Positions 28,152-37,949 are shown, numbered from the stretch's first letter. The stretch is DNA of 64,000 nt from Acidaminococcus intestini DSM 21505 (GCF_000425045.1 NZ_AULA01000008.1:1-64000), one strand, 5' to 3'. Numbers and translations: made by a program. Notes: a model not told the origin generated them from the letters alone.

Positions 28152-29753
28152 ATGCAACCATCTGTAAGAAAGAAATCGTGGATGAATCGATTCATCGACA
28201 CCATTGAGTATTGGGGAAATAAATTGCCCCATCCTTTTATCCTTTTTGGGATGCTCGTCGTCATTACCCTTATTGGGTCCTGGATCTTATCCCAGGCTGG
28301 CTGCAGCATAACCTATATGGCAGCTTCACGAACCCCAGGGGAACCGGAAAAGGAAGTGACCATTGCCGTTACCAATCTGCTATCCGGAGAAAACCTGCGT
28401 TACCTGATTACGAAGTATCCTGATATTTTTATTGGGTATCCACCTATGAAACTTGTTCTTGTGATGATGGCGGCAACGGCCTTTATCGAAAAGACCGGTT
28501 TCTTTGGGACTTTTATGAAAAAGTATCTGCTCCGCGCGCCTCGGGGCCTCGTGACTTTTGCTGTTGTCTTTGTCGGCGTCAACTCCAATTTGATGAGTGA
28601 TGCCGGGACCCTTTTTGCCTTGACCATGGGTGGAATTATTTTTGCTGCTTTGGGCCGAAATCCCCTGATTGGTGTTATTCTTGGTTGGGCAAGTTCGAGC
28701 GGCGGCTTTACGGCAAATCTCTTCCTTGCTGGGACGGATGCTCTGCTTGCTGGCATAACGGAAGGTGTTGTCAAGGAGATGGGCGTTGCAGTCGATATCA
28801 ATCCAGCCATGAACTACTTCTTTATGGCTTCAGCGACCTTCTTCCTTTCTGTGACGCTTACCCTTTTTACGGAAAAGGTTGTCTGCCGTATGGTCGGTGA
28901 TGGGGATGGAAAGGTCAATATGGCTTTGCTTGAGGAGCATAAACTAACGGCGGATCAGGAAAAGGGACTGCGTTGGGCTTTTTATGGATTTCTCTTCTTC
29001 CTTGCCGTTATGGCAGCCCTTACCGTTCCTTCCTGGGCCATCCTGCGCAATGCGAAGGGTGGTTTCCTGCCGAAATCACCGTTCTTTGCTGGCATCATCA
29101 CACTTATTGCTTTCTTCTTTGTTTCCACAGGCCTGCCTTATGGTGTGGCAACAGGGGAAATCAAGAAGTGGAAGGATATTCCCCGCCTTGTTTCCGCCGG
29201 TCTGCGGGAAGCGATTCCCCTTTTGACGACGACCATGATGGCAGCGGTCTTCATCGATATGATGAATAAATCCAATATCTTTAAAATGGTTGCTGTAGCT
29301 GGTGCAGAAGCTCTGCGTGGAGCCAATATCGGTCTTTTGCCGCTTTGTTTGATGATCATTGTCGTGACCACCATCATCAACCCGTTCATGACAAGCGGTT
29401 CCTCCAAGTGGCTCATCATCGCGCCCATGATTGTTCCTATGTTCACCATGCTGAATGTGCATCCTGCTTATGCCCAGCTTGCGTATCGCATTGGTGACTC
29501 GGCTACGAATATCTGTTCCCCTCTGCAGGAACTTCTGCCCGTAATCATTGGCATGCTGACACAATACCAGGAAGACGGGAAAATCCCTCTGCGTCCAGGT
29601 GAAACGGAACATCGCAAGATTGGGATTGGTACGATTTTTTCCTTGACTATTCCCTATGCCATGGTTATTCTTCTGACCATGACGGCCATGCTCATTGTTT
29701 GGCTCACCTTTGGTCTTCCCATTGGACCGGGCATTCCTATGCATATTCAGTAA
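28152..29753 (+). CDS. AbgT family transporter, first tandem copy
   Basis: Integral membrane protein of 533 residues of the AbgT (p-aminobenzoyl-glutamate / sulfonamide) family. Family marks include GNKLPHPFILFG at the N-terminus, the NSNLMSDAG stretch near residue 150, SGGFTANLFLAGTDALLAG in the middle and the NPFMTSGSSKWLIIAP motif near 410. Characterised members import p-aminobenzoyl-glutamate or export sulfonamides by a cation gradient. The ATG at 28152 follows AAAGGAGG. A very similar gene follows at 29934. Confidence 0.93.
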   Translation: MQPSVRKKSWMNRFIDTIEYWGNKLPHPFILFGMLVVITLIGSWILSQAGCSITYMAASRTPGEPEKEVTIAVTNLLSGENLRYLITKYPDIFIGYPPMKLVLVMMAATAFIEKTGFFGTFMKKYLLRAPRGLVTFAVVFVGVNSNLMSDAGTLFALTMGGIIFAALGRNPLIGVILGWASSSGGFTANLFLAGTDALLAGITEGVVKEMGVAVDINPAMNYFFMASATFFLSVTLTLFTEKVVCRMVGDGDGKVNMALLEEHKLTADQEKGLRWAFYGFLFFLAVMAALTVPSWAILRNAKGGFLPKSPFFAGIITLIAFFFVSTGLPYGVATGEIKKWKDIPRLVSAGLREAIPLLTTTMMAAVFIDMMNKSNIFKMVAVAGAEALRGANIGLLPLCLMIIVVTTIINPFMTSGSSKWLIIAPMIVPMFTMLNVHPAYAQLAYRIGDSATNICSPLQELLPVIIGMLTQYQEDGKIPLRPGETEHRKIGIGTIFSLTIPYAMVILLTMTAMLIVWLTFGLPIGPGIPMHIQ

Positions 29754-29807
29754 CGTTCCGGCTTCCTTGATTTTGTCCCCCCTTAAGAAGGCATCAGACT
29801 AAGATGG

Positions 29808-29845
29808 AAAATCCCCTGGCAGCTAATCAGCTGCTGGGGGATTTG
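29808..29845 (+). terminator. Hairpin after the first AbgT gene
   Basis: A 16-bp stem with two wobbles (AAATCCCCTGGCAGCT with AGCTGCTGGGGGATTT) and only TTT after it, so probably a partial terminator. Confidence 0.6.
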
Positions 29846-29933
29846 TAGAATCAGTAGAAATTCATCGCGATGAATATCCTTTTGGAGAGGCTTCTGGTTG
29901 AGGCTTCCTTTTTCTAAACGGAGAATAATCCTC

Positions 29934-31523
29934 ATGAAAACAAAGAAAACCTTCCTCAATCGATTTATTGATACCATCGAGTATTGGGGCAACAAATTAC
30001 CCCATCCTTTTATGCTCTTTGGCGGTATGCTCCTTGCTACTTTATTCATTTCCTGGCTTCTTGCCCGTATGGGTGTCAGTATCTCCTATATGAGTGCATC
30101 AAAGATTCCCGGTGAACCGGAAAAGCTTGTGACAGTTGCTGTTGTTAATCTTCTTTCTGGAGATAACCTGCGCTACATCATCATAAAATTCCCGGAAATC
30201 TTTGTTTCTTATCCACCGCTTAAATTGGTCCTTGTCATGATGGCTGCCAGTGCCTTCATTGAAAAAACGGGCTTTTTTGAGACCTTCATGAAAAAATATC
30301 TGCTCAAGGCACCACGCAGTCTCATTACTTTTGCTGTCGTCTTTGTGGGAATCAATGCCAATCTGATGAGTGACGCGGGGACGATTTTTTCCTTTACCAT
30401 GGGCGGTGTCATCTTTGCCGCCTTGGGACGCAATCCTCTTATTAGGGTCATCCTTGGCTATGCGAGCGCCAGCGGCGGTTTTACAGCCAACCTCTTTCTT
30501 GCCGGGACGGATGCACTGCTCGCGGGGATAACAGAAAGCATTGTCAAGGAAATGGGACTTTCTGTACCCATTAATCCCGCGGTCAACTATTTTTTCATGG
30601 CGGCAGCCACTTTTGTTCTTTCCGTGACCATGACCATTTTTACCGAAAAAGTCGTTTGCCGTATGGTGGGCGATGGGGATGGGACCCTTGATGAGAGCCT
30701 CATCGCAAAACATCGCCTTACGGAAGATCAGGAAAAAGGACTGCGCTGGGCTTTTTATGGCTTCCTTTTCTTCCTTTTCATTATGGGACTTCTCACGATT
30801 CCAGAGGGAGCACTCCTGCGTAATGCCAAAGGGGGATTTCTTCCAAAATCCCCACTCTTTGAGGGCATCATCGTCATTATAGGCTTTGCTTTTGTGGCAA
30901 CGGGAATTCCTTATGCGGCAGCAACAGGAACAATCAAGGAGATGCGAGATATTCCCCGTCTGGTATCAGCCGGGCTGCAGCAAGCCATTCCTCTTTTGAC
31001 AACAACCTTGATTGCTTCCCTTTTTATCGATATGATGAATAAGTCCAATATATTCAAGGTTGTCGCCATTGTTGGAGCTGAAATCTTCAAAGGGGCCGAT
31101 GTGGGGCTTATTCCTTTGTGCCTAATGATTGTTGTTGTGACAGCCATTATCAATCCTTTCATGACCAGTGGATCATCTAAATGGCTCCTTATTGCCCCCA
31201 TGATTGTGCCCATGTTCACCCTCCTCAATGTCCATCCTGCCTATGCCCAGCTGGCCTTTCGCATTGGGGATTCGTGCACCAATATTTGTTCGCCCCTTCA
31301 TTCCGCCCTGCCCATCATTATAGGACTCCTCACGGAATATCAAGCCGAAGGGAAGATTCCTTTGCGTCCCGGCGAGACGATGCAACGGGAACTGGGGATT
31401 GGAACCATTTTCTCTCTTACGATTCCATATTCCCTGGTTCTCCTATCAACCATGACGGTCATGCTGGTTCTTTGGCTGCTGCTTGATCTGCCTATCGGGC
31501 CAGGGGTTTCCATGTATCTGTGA
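29934..31523 (+). CDS. AbgT family transporter, second tandem copy
   Basis: A 529-residue paralogue of the preceding gene, matching it along the whole length (the same GNKLPHPF, NANLMSDAG, SGGFTANLFLAGTDALLAG and NPFMTSGSSKWLLIAP segments). The ATG at 29934 follows CGGAGAA; a TTG at 29898 is in frame but has no ribosome site. The leader carries a perfect ATTCATCGCGATGAAT palindrome at 29860-29875, not shared with the first copy. The tandem arrangement suggests duplication followed by divergence in substrate or control. An amidohydrolase gene follows 45 bp later. Confidence 0.93.
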   Translation: MKTKKTFLNRFIDTIEYWGNKLPHPFMLFGGMLLATLFISWLLARMGVSISYMSASKIPGEPEKLVTVAVVNLLSGDNLRYIIIKFPEIFVSYPPLKLVLVMMAASAFIEKTGFFETFMKKYLLKAPRSLITFAVVFVGINANLMSDAGTIFSFTMGGVIFAALGRNPLIRVILGYASASGGFTANLFLAGTDALLAGITESIVKEMGLSVPINPAVNYFFMAAATFVLSVTMTIFTEKVVCRMVGDGDGTLDESLIAKHRLTEDQEKGLRWAFYGFLFFLFIMGLLTIPEGALLRNAKGGFLPKSPLFEGIIVIIGFAFVATGIPYAAATGTIKEMRDIPRLVSAGLQQAIPLLTTTLIASLFIDMMNKSNIFKVVAIVGAEIFKGADVGLIPLCLMIVVVTAIINPFMTSGSSKWLLIAPMIVPMFTLLNVHPAYAQLAFRIGDSCTNICSPLHSALPIIIGLLTEYQAEGKIPLRPGETMQRELGIGTIFSLTIPYSLVLLSTMTVMLVLWLLLDLPIGPGVSMYL

Positions 31524-31529
31524 TTTTTG

Positions 31530-31538
31530 TGCTATACT
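31530..31538 (+). promoter_or_regulatory. Extended -10 promoter before the amidohydrolase
   Basis: TGCTATACT, an extended -10, lies between the second AbgT gene and the amidohydrolase. No clear -35 is present, so the gene may have weak independent transcription in addition to read-through. Confidence 0.5.
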
Positions 31539-31568
31539 GAAAGAAAACTCAATGAAGGAGGAACAGCA

Positions 31569-32675
31569 ATGCTGATCAAAAATGCTCATGTACTCAGTCC
31601 CCATGTGACAGAGGGGTTCTATGATATTAGGGTCCTTGACGGAAAAATTGCCGAAGTGGGGGAGAGCCTTTCGGCAGAAGGTGAATCCGTTCGGGATGCT
31701 GGCGGGGCCTATGTGACGCCTGGATTCATTGATGCCCACACACATCTTGGACTCAAAGCAGATTCGCTGGGTGAATTTTACGCTGATCATAATGAGAAGA
31801 AGATGATTCTTTCACCAGAGATGCGTGCCATTGATGCCATCAATCCTCTTGACCGGACCTTTGAGGAGGCGCGAAATGCCGGGATTACGTGCTGCGCAAG
31901 CGGCCCTGGTTCGCTTAATGTGATCGGCGGTCAGTATGCTGCCATCAAGACGCGGGGCAAGATCATTGACGAGATGGTCCTTGATCCTTATTTTGCCATG
32001 AAATGCGCCCTGGGGGAAAATCCTAAAAAGGGATATGAAACAACTCGTATGGGGATTGCGGCAACACTTCGGGAATTTCTCCTTACTGCCAAAGTTTATG
32101 CGGAAACGCCTGTCCGTGATTATGACCGGAAACTGGAACCCATGGTGCCTGTCATGCGTGGCGAAAAACCGCTTAAGATTCATTGCCATGAGGCCCTTGA
32201 TATTGTGACGGCTATCCGCATTTGTGATGAATTTCATTTACGGTTTACCTTGGACCATGTGACAAGCGGGACGGATATCTTGGAATTTTTGCGCAAACGT
32301 CCGGAGATCCCTCTTCTTGTAGGGCCCAGCCTGGGAAGCCGCGGCAAGGTGGAGCTTCACGGGAAGGGATTTGACAGTGTAGCGGCGTTAGCAGAAGGCC
32401 GTGATATCTGCATCATTACGGATGCTCCCGTGATTCCCCTGCAGTATTTGCCTGTTTGCGTTGGCCTTGCCATCAGCAAGGGCATGGCCTATGAAAAAGC
32501 TCTTGCAGCGGTCACCATCAATGCGGCCCGCGTCATGGGCGTTGATCAGCGGGTTGGGAGCCTAGAAAAAGGAAAGGATGCCGATTTGGTCCTTTTCAAG
32601 GATAAACCTTTTGTCACGATTCAAGATCCTTTGGCTGTCATGATGGACGGAATTTTTCTTGACGCCTCTAATTAA
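31569..32675 (+). CDS. Amidohydrolase, imidazolonepropionase-like (COG1228 type)
   Basis: A 368-residue metal-dependent hydrolase. The metal motif is FIDAHTHLGLK near residue 55; further ligands are probably in HCHEALD near 200, LDHVTSGTD near 224 and ITDAPVIP near 282. The C-terminus has the family ending EKGKDADLVLFKD. The position after two AbgT transporters suggests a cytoplasmic hydrolase for the imported acyl-glutamate or dipeptide-like substrate, but it is unrelated to the AbgAB peptidases of E. coli. ATG follows GAAGGAGGAA. Confidence 0.8.
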   Translation: MLIKNAHVLSPHVTEGFYDIRVLDGKIAEVGESLSAEGESVRDAGGAYVTPGFIDAHTHLGLKADSLGEFYADHNEKKMILSPEMRAIDAINPLDRTFEEARNAGITCCASGPGSLNVIGGQYAAIKTRGKIIDEMVLDPYFAMKCALGENPKKGYETTRMGIAATLREFLLTAKVYAETPVRDYDRKLEPMVPVMRGEKPLKIHCHEALDIVTAIRICDEFHLRFTLDHVTSGTDILEFLRKRPEIPLLVGPSLGSRGKVELHGKGFDSVAALAEGRDICIITDAPVIPLQYLPVCVGLAISKGMAYEKALAAVTINAARVMGVDQRVGSLEKGKDADLVLFKDKPFVTIQDPLAVMMDGIFLDASN

Positions 32676-32693
32676 AAAGAAGCAATTTATGAA

Positions 32694-32731
32694 CCTCTCC
32701 TATCAACTTTGATAGGAGAGGCTTTCTTTTT
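32694..32731 (+). terminator. Terminator after the amidohydrolase
   Basis: A perfect 13-bp stem CCTCTCCTATCAA with TTGATAGGAGAGG, followed by CTTTCTTTTT. Confidence 0.9.
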
Positions 32732-32860
32732 ACTGAAAAGGATGATTTGTGTACAGATAATAATGATAATGGGAATAAAATCGGACGTGTTTGAACGGAT
32801 ATACAAGATAAATTATACTTACACAAATATGTATCATTTTATGAACAAATTGTAAAATAT

Positions 32861-32889
32861 TTGACGGAGTATTTAGCAACATGTTAAAT
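32861..32889 (+). promoter_or_regulatory. Promoter of the betaine transporter operon
   Basis: TTGACG (32861-32866) and TTAAAT (32884-32889), 17-bp spacer, inside a strongly AT-rich 200-bp stretch. The box ATGAACAAAT occurs at 32841 and again near 32897, flanking the promoter. Confidence 0.6.
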
Positions 32890-32941
32890 TAATATTATGA
32901 ACAAATATTTTGAATAAATATACTGAAGAAAGGATGGTTTC

Positions 32942-33925
32942 ATGAAAGCATTCAAGTTGATGATCCTTACTGCTTTTCTTGTTTTGCTGGGAATTCTATC
33001 AGGGTGTTCCCCTGACGAAAAGCGGCCTGTTGTCTTTGCAGATCCTGGATGGGATAGTGTCCGGTTCCATAACGCTGTGGCTCAGCTCGTTGCTGAAAAG
33101 GTCTATGGACTCAAGACGGAAATCCTTTATGGCTCCACGCCCATCACGCAGGCCGCCCTTGTACGCGGCGATGCAGATGTCAATATGGAGCTGTGGACGG
33201 ATAACGTTCCCACTTATGAAGCTGATAAGGCCGCCGGCGGGATCGTGGATCTGGGCGTCAACTATGATGATAACCGCCAAGGGTTTTATGTCCCGCGCTA
33301 CGTCATTGAAGGTGATGCCGAACGCGGTATTGCCCCTATGGCGCCGGACCTGAAATCCGTCAAGGATCTGAGCCGCTATGCGGCGCTCTTTAAGGATGAG
33401 GAAGATCTCGCGAAAGGACGCTTATATGGTGCCATCCCAGGATGGAATATCGATGCCATCCTCTATAAGAAGTATGAAGTCTATGGGCTTAATCAGAACT
33501 ATATCTATTTTCGGCCTGGCAGCGAAGCTACGCTTTCTACGGCTTTTTTGACTGCCTACGAGAAAGGGCTTCCTGTTGTTGGGTATCAATGGGAACCTAC
33601 TTGGCTTTCCGGTAAACTTGACCTTGTATTGCTGGAAGACGCCCCTTATGAGAAGGCCGCCTTTGAAGAGGGCCTTACGGAAGCCCCTGCCGTGAAGGTT
33701 GTGATTGCGGCCAATTCTCGTTTCCCCAAACGGGAGCCGGAGTTTTCAAAGTTCCTTAGCCGCTACCATACGTCAAGTACCCTTACGGCAGAAGCCTTGG
33801 CTCATATGGCGGATACAAAGGCTTCCTATGAGGAAACGGCCCGCTGGTTCCTCAAAAAACATGGGGAACTTGTTGATGCTTGGCTGACGCCAGAAGACGC
33901 AGCCAAACTGAGGGAAGCACTTTAA
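32942..33925 (+). CDS. Glycine betaine/proline ABC transporter, substrate-binding lipoprotein
   Basis: The 327-residue precursor has a lipoprotein signal with LSGCS at residues 19-23. It is followed by an OpuAC-type type II binding domain beginning VVFADPGWDSVRFHNAVAQL, in which Trp and neighbouring aromatics form the box for quaternary ammonium ligands; QWEPTWL is a second such segment. Its closest functional classes bind betaine, proline betaine, carnitine or choline, and the exact ligand is not decidable here. First gene of a three-gene operon with permease and ATPase. Confidence 0.88.
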   Translation: MKAFKLMILTAFLVLLGILSGCSPDEKRPVVFADPGWDSVRFHNAVAQLVAEKVYGLKTEILYGSTPITQAALVRGDADVNMELWTDNVPTYEADKAAGGIVDLGVNYDDNRQGFYVPRYVIEGDAERGIAPMAPDLKSVKDLSRYAALFKDEEDLAKGRLYGAIPGWNIDAILYKKYEVYGLNQNYIYFRPGSEATLSTAFLTAYEKGLPVVGYQWEPTWLSGKLDLVLLEDAPYEKAAFEEGLTEAPAVKVVIAANSRFPKREPEFSKFLSRYHTSSTLTAEALAHMADTKASYEETARWFLKKHGELVDAWLTPEDAAKLREAL

Positions 33926-33942
33926 CTGGGAAAGGAGCCCTT

Positions 33943-34803
33943 ATGATCAATTATCTCACAACGTTTCCGAACCTTCGCATCAATGTGGCTGAGCCCGTCG
34001 ATGCTTTTGTCCGTTATATCAACATTCATTATGGAGAATTCTTCGTCTCCTTCAAGCGTCTCATTGGTATCTTTGTTGGGGCCCTTAACAGCGGACTTGA
34101 CGCAATTCCTTGGTGGATCTTGATTCTTGCCGTGGCCTATGGCGGCGGCAGATTGATGAATAGTTACCGCAAAGGCGCTTTTTTTGGCGGGCTGCTCTTT
34201 TTTATCGGTCTTTTGGGTTACTGGCAGATGATGTGTGAAACCCTTTCCATTGTCCTTGCGGCTGTGTTCTTTTCCCTTTTGATTGGTCTTCCCATTGGCG
34301 TCCTCCTTGCCTCCATCAAACGGGCCGATCCTTTGATTCGGCCTTTTCTTGATGCCATGCAGACCATGCCGACCTTTGTTTATATGATTCCCGCAGTCAT
34401 GCTCCTGGGGCCAGGAAAGGTGCCTGCCGTCCTTGCAACCGTTGTATATGCAGTTGTTCCTGTCATTCGGCTGACCAGTCATGGAATCAAGCAAGTCGAT
34501 CCAGAAGTAGTCGAAGCGTCTCGTTCATTTGGGGCCTCACGCTTCCAGACCCTCGTCAAGGTGCAGATCCCTCAGGCCCTGCCTACGATCATGACGGGTA
34601 TCAATCAGACCATGATGATGGCGGTTGCTATGGTCGTTACAAGTTCCATGATCGGTGCCAACGGCCTTGGTATGGAAGTCCTCATCGCCATCAACCGTAT
34701 GGAATCAGGTCGTGGTCTGTCGGCGGGACTCAGTATTGTCATCATTGCGATCCTGCTTGACCGTCTGACCCAAAGCGTGATTCGGAAGGAGGAATCCCAA
34801 TGA
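33943..34803 (+). CDS. Glycine betaine ABC transporter, permease
   Basis: A 286-residue ProW/OpuAB-type membrane protein. Several helices are evident, and the EAA loop is near residue 190 (EVVEASRSFGASRFQTLVKVQIPQ, with the conserved glycine). The ATG at 33943 follows AAAGGAG. The frame is open upstream into the binding-protein gene, but that part is not used. Overlaps the ATPase gene by 4 bp. Confidence 0.92.
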   Translation: MINYLTTFPNLRINVAEPVDAFVRYINIHYGEFFVSFKRLIGIFVGALNSGLDAIPWWILILAVAYGGGRLMNSYRKGAFFGGLLFFIGLLGYWQMMCETLSIVLAAVFFSLLIGLPIGVLLASIKRADPLIRPFLDAMQTMPTFVYMIPAVMLLGPGKVPAVLATVVYAVVPVIRLTSHGIKQVDPEVVEASRSFGASRFQTLVKVQIPQALPTIMTGINQTMMMAVAMVVTSSMIGANGLGMEVLIAINRMESGRGLSAGLSIVIIAILLDRLTQSVIRKEESQ

Positions 34804-35999
34804 CACAAACGCCCATTCTCGAGGTCCGGCACCTCTACAAAATCTTTGCCCCTCTGGATTTTCGCGGTGAAAAGAAAATGGCCTATAAGCTATTGGAACT
34901 TGGGGCTACAAGACAGGATGTCCTTGAAGCAACCGGGATGACGGCGGCTGTGACGGACGTGTCCTTTCGGGTGGGAAAAGGAGAAATCTTTGTACTTATA
35001 GGGCTGTCTGGCAGCGGCAAATCGACCCTTGTGCGCTGCCTCAATATGCTGCATCGGCCCAGCCGGGGAGAAGTCCTCATTGACGGAGAAGATATCACTG
35101 CGTACGATGAAGTAAAACTTCAGAAGCTGCGGCGGACAAAAATTTCCATGGTCTTCCAAAACGGCGGTCTTCTCGCTCATCGGGATGTCATGGGCAATGT
35201 GGGCTATGGTCTTGAAATCCGCGGCGTCAAGAAGGAGGAACGGGAGGCCAAGGCTCTTGAAATGATTCGCATGGTGGGTCTTGAAGGGCACGAACGGGAG
35301 AGTCTTGATAGTTTGTCCGGCGGGATGCGGCAGCGCGTTGGTATCGCCAGGGCCTTGGCAAGCGACCCGGATATCCTGCTCATGGATGAAGCCTTTTCCG
35401 CCCTTGATCCCCTTGTGAAAAATGATCTCCAGTTTGAGCTGCTGCGCATCCAGGAGCAGACGGGAAAGACCATCATCTTCATTACTCATGACATCAATGA
35501 AGCATTTAAGTTGGGAAGCCGCGTGGGCATTTTGCGGGACGGACGCATGATCCAGCTTGATACACCGGAAAAAATGCTGAGCGCACCGGCCAATGACTAT
35601 GTCCGCCGCTTTATTGACAGTGTTGATACAACCAAGGTGCTCACGGTTAAGCACATCATGACCGTTCCCGGTTCGGTCATAAAAAAGACCGACGGCGCCA
35701 ATGTGGCCCTAAACAGTATGCGTGCGAGCGGCGTTTCAAGTGCCTATGTGGTGAGTGATTATATGCACTTTGACGGAATCATCACCTTGGAAGGAGCCCT
35801 TTCCGTGCGGGATGGGAAGAAGACTTTTGAAGAAGCCATCATTCGGGAGGTTCCTTTTGTACGCAATCTTGATGCTCCAGTTTCTTCCATTGTCCCTCTG
35901 GCGGCAAAGACGCAGTATCCTCTTGCTGTAGTGGATGAGCATGATGTCTTCCGCGGCATTGTGACAAAGGCCTCCGTCCTGTCTTCCCTTTCCGTCTAA
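34800..35999 (+). CDS. Glycine betaine ABC transporter, ATP-binding protein with CBS pair
   Basis: OpuAA/ProV-type ATPase of 399 residues. The Walker A GLSGSGKST is near residue 65, the signature LSGGMRQRVGIARALA near 165 and the Walker B DILLMDEAFSALDP near 187. About 115 C-terminal residues form a CBS pair, which in OpuA senses ionic strength (or c-di-AMP in some species). The CBS pair suggests activity control by osmotic state. Confidence 0.94.
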   Translation: MTQTPILEVRHLYKIFAPLDFRGEKKMAYKLLELGATRQDVLEATGMTAAVTDVSFRVGKGEIFVLIGLSGSGKSTLVRCLNMLHRPSRGEVLIDGEDITAYDEVKLQKLRRTKISMVFQNGGLLAHRDVMGNVGYGLEIRGVKKEEREAKALEMIRMVGLEGHERESLDSLSGGMRQRVGIARALASDPDILLMDEAFSALDPLVKNDLQFELLRIQEQTGKTIIFITHDINEAFKLGSRVGILRDGRMIQLDTPEKMLSAPANDYVRRFIDSVDTTKVLTVKHIMTVPGSVIKKTDGANVALNSMRASGVSSAYVVSDYMHFDGIITLEGALSVRDGKKTFEEAIIREVPFVRNLDAPVSSIVPLAAKTQYPLAVVDEHDVFRGIVTKASVLSSLSV

Positions 36000-36000
36000 A

Positions 36001-36040
36001 CAAAAACGGGTCTTCCCAAAGGAGGACCCGATTTTTTGTT
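36001..36040. terminator. Bidirectional terminator between betaine operon and LysR gene
   Basis: CGGGTCTTCC with GGAGGACCCG (one wobble), A5 on the left and T6 on the right, serving both converging units. Confidence 0.88.
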
Positions 36041-36041
36041 T

Positions 36042-36887
36042 TTATTTTTGTTTTAGCCATTTAGTAAAGAGGGGATAGCGTTGGCCCATCTTTTTTGTCA
36101 TGACAAGAGAGTACTCAATCTGGGCCGATTGGTCCACAATCGGGACAGCCGTCCGATTTTTGAGAGGTTCTTCACTAAGGACACGGTCCGTAATGAAGGA
36201 AGGCAGGGAGGAAGCTTTCTCCAGCTCGAAAAAGTCATCTCTCTGTTCTTGGAGCAGGAAACGGGAATGGGGCATTGTTTCCTTGATGAGATCCTTCCAG
36301 AACCCGATGTGGGAATAAACAATCATGGCAGTCCCGTCCAAATCGGAAAAAGAAAGGGAGGAGCTTTTTTCCTGGGGATGCCCTTTGGGAAGGTTGAAGT
36401 ACAGTGATTCCTTGCCGAAGGGGAGAGCGATGAGTGCGCTGTCAGTCGGCTTAAAAGGCAGGATAATGACATTGTATCGCCCATCCCGCAGCCCTTGAAG
36501 AAGGGGCTCGGTGCTGCGCAGTTCCGTTGTCAGTGACTGCGATGGATAGAGTTCCGTTGCTAGCCGTACAAAGTCCATGACAGGATAGGGGGCACAGCTT
36601 CCCAGTGACAAGGTATGCCTTGAGCGGTCGAGCTGACGGACTTTATCCGTCATGACTTCTATTTCGGAGAGAATCTTTCTTGCTTCCTTTATGGCAAGCA
36701 GCCCATTTTCATTGAGGGCAATGTGATTTTTTGACCGCGCAAATAGAATGACACCAAATTCCTTTTCCAAAAGTTTCATGTTCCTTGTCAGTGTCGGCTG
36801 TGAGACGTGCAGGATTTCTGCTGTTTTTGAAAGTGTGCCGTACATTCCAAAGGCAACGAATTGGAAAAGATGCTCAAATTCAATCAT
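36042..36887 (-). CDS. LysR family transcriptional regulator
   Basis: A 281-residue regulator with an N-terminal winged helix-turn-helix (residues 1-60, TLSKTAEILHVSQPTLTRNMKLLE) and a C-terminal effector domain. The ATG at 36887 follows GGAGG; a GTG 12 bp further upstream lies over that site. It is divergent from the aldo/keto reductase gene, with a shared AT-rich region of about 150 bp, so it probably controls that gene and itself. Ligand unknown. Confidence 0.88.
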   Translation of the reverse strand: MIEFEHLFQFVAFGMYGTLSKTAEILHVSQPTLTRNMKLLEKEFGVILFARSKNHIALNENGLLAIKEARKILSEIEVMTDKVRQLDRSRHTLSLGSCAPYPVMDFVRLATELYPSQSLTTELRSTEPLLQGLRDGRYNVIILPFKPTDSALIALPFGKESLYFNLPKGHPQEKSSSLSFSDLDGTAMIVYSHIGFWKDLIKETMPHSRFLLQEQRDDFFELEKASSLPSFITDRVLSEEPLKNRTAVPIVDQSAQIEYSLVMTKKMGQRYPLFTKWLKQK

Positions 36888-37038
36888 ACGCACCTCCACT
36901 ATTTATTTTATAAATACTATTATACTATATTACTAATGTACAAGAAACGGATTTCTCGCTATAGTATAAGAAAGATTGGCATATTCAGCAATCAATTTGA
37001 AAAATTATATGATAGAAAATAAGAAAGGTGGAATCCTT

Positions 37039-37890
37039 ATGCAGGAAGTGACCCTTAATCAGGGAATCAAGATGCCCCAACTGGGATTTGGTGTTTTTCA
37101 GGTTCCCGACGAAAAAATTTGCAGGGAAAGTGTCCTTATGGCCCTTGAAACTGGGTACCGGCTCATTGATACGGCTGCCGCGTATTTCAACGAAAAAGCT
37201 GTTGGAGAGGCAATCAAGGAAAGCGGGATTCCTCGGAATGAGCTCTTTATTACGACGAAACTATGGGTTCAAGATGCTTCTTATGAAAAGGCTAAGGAAG
37301 CCCTGAAGGTTTCCCTTGATAAGCTGAATCTTGATTATCTGGATCTTTACTTGATCCATCAGCCCATGGGGGACTATTATGGTGCCTATCGGGCCATGGA
37401 AGAGGCGCATGACAAGGGACTTGTTCGAGCTATTGGGGTCTGTAATTTCTATCCTCATATCCTTGCTGATTTTTGTGAGACTGTTCGCGTCATGCCAGCA
37501 GTTAACCAAGTCGAGCTGCATCCTTTCTTTCAGCAGGAAAATGCCTTGGCACTTATGAAACACTATGGCGTGAAACCGGAAGCTTGGGGGCCTTTTGCAG
37601 AAGGAAAACATGGTCTTTTCACCCATCCGGTCCTAACAGAAATCGGGAAAAAGTATGGCAAGTCCGCCGCCCAGGTGGCTTTGCGCTGGAATCTTGACCG
37701 TGGCGTCATCGTCATTCCAAAGTCGACCCATCTGGAACGGATGAAGCAAAATATAGATGTCTTTGATTTTACCCTTTCAGCAGAAGACCGTAGCGCCATT
37801 GCAGCCCTTGACCGGGGCCGCAGCGACATTGTGAATCACTTTGATCCCCAATTTGTCCAGGCCCTTCACCAACTGAAGATCCATGATTGA
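37039..37890 (+). CDS. Aldo/keto reductase
   Basis: A 283-residue (alpha/beta)8 NADPH-dependent reductase of the 2,5-diketo-D-gluconate reductase-like group (AKR5-type). The catalytic tetrad is visible: Asp and Tyr in LIDTAAAYFNE (near 46-51), Lys in FITTKLW (near 73) and His in LIHQPM (near 106). The cofactor motif VIPKSTHLERMKQN is near residue 231. ATG at 37039 follows AAAGGTGG. Likely reduces small carbonyl compounds; probably regulated by the divergent LysR protein. Confidence 0.9.
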   Translation: MQEVTLNQGIKMPQLGFGVFQVPDEKICRESVLMALETGYRLIDTAAAYFNEKAVGEAIKESGIPRNELFITTKLWVQDASYEKAKEALKVSLDKLNLDYLDLYLIHQPMGDYYGAYRAMEEAHDKGLVRAIGVCNFYPHILADFCETVRVMPAVNQVELHPFFQQENALALMKHYGVKPEAWGPFAEGKHGLFTHPVLTEIGKKYGKSAAQVALRWNLDRGVIVIPKSTHLERMKQNIDVFDFTLSAEDRSAIAALDRGRSDIVNHFDPQFVQALHQLKIHD

Positions 37891-37949
37891 GTGCCTTACC
37901 CACCCTGCCAGATCGATCTTTTTATTTCAACCATTTCATTGCGCGTAAG

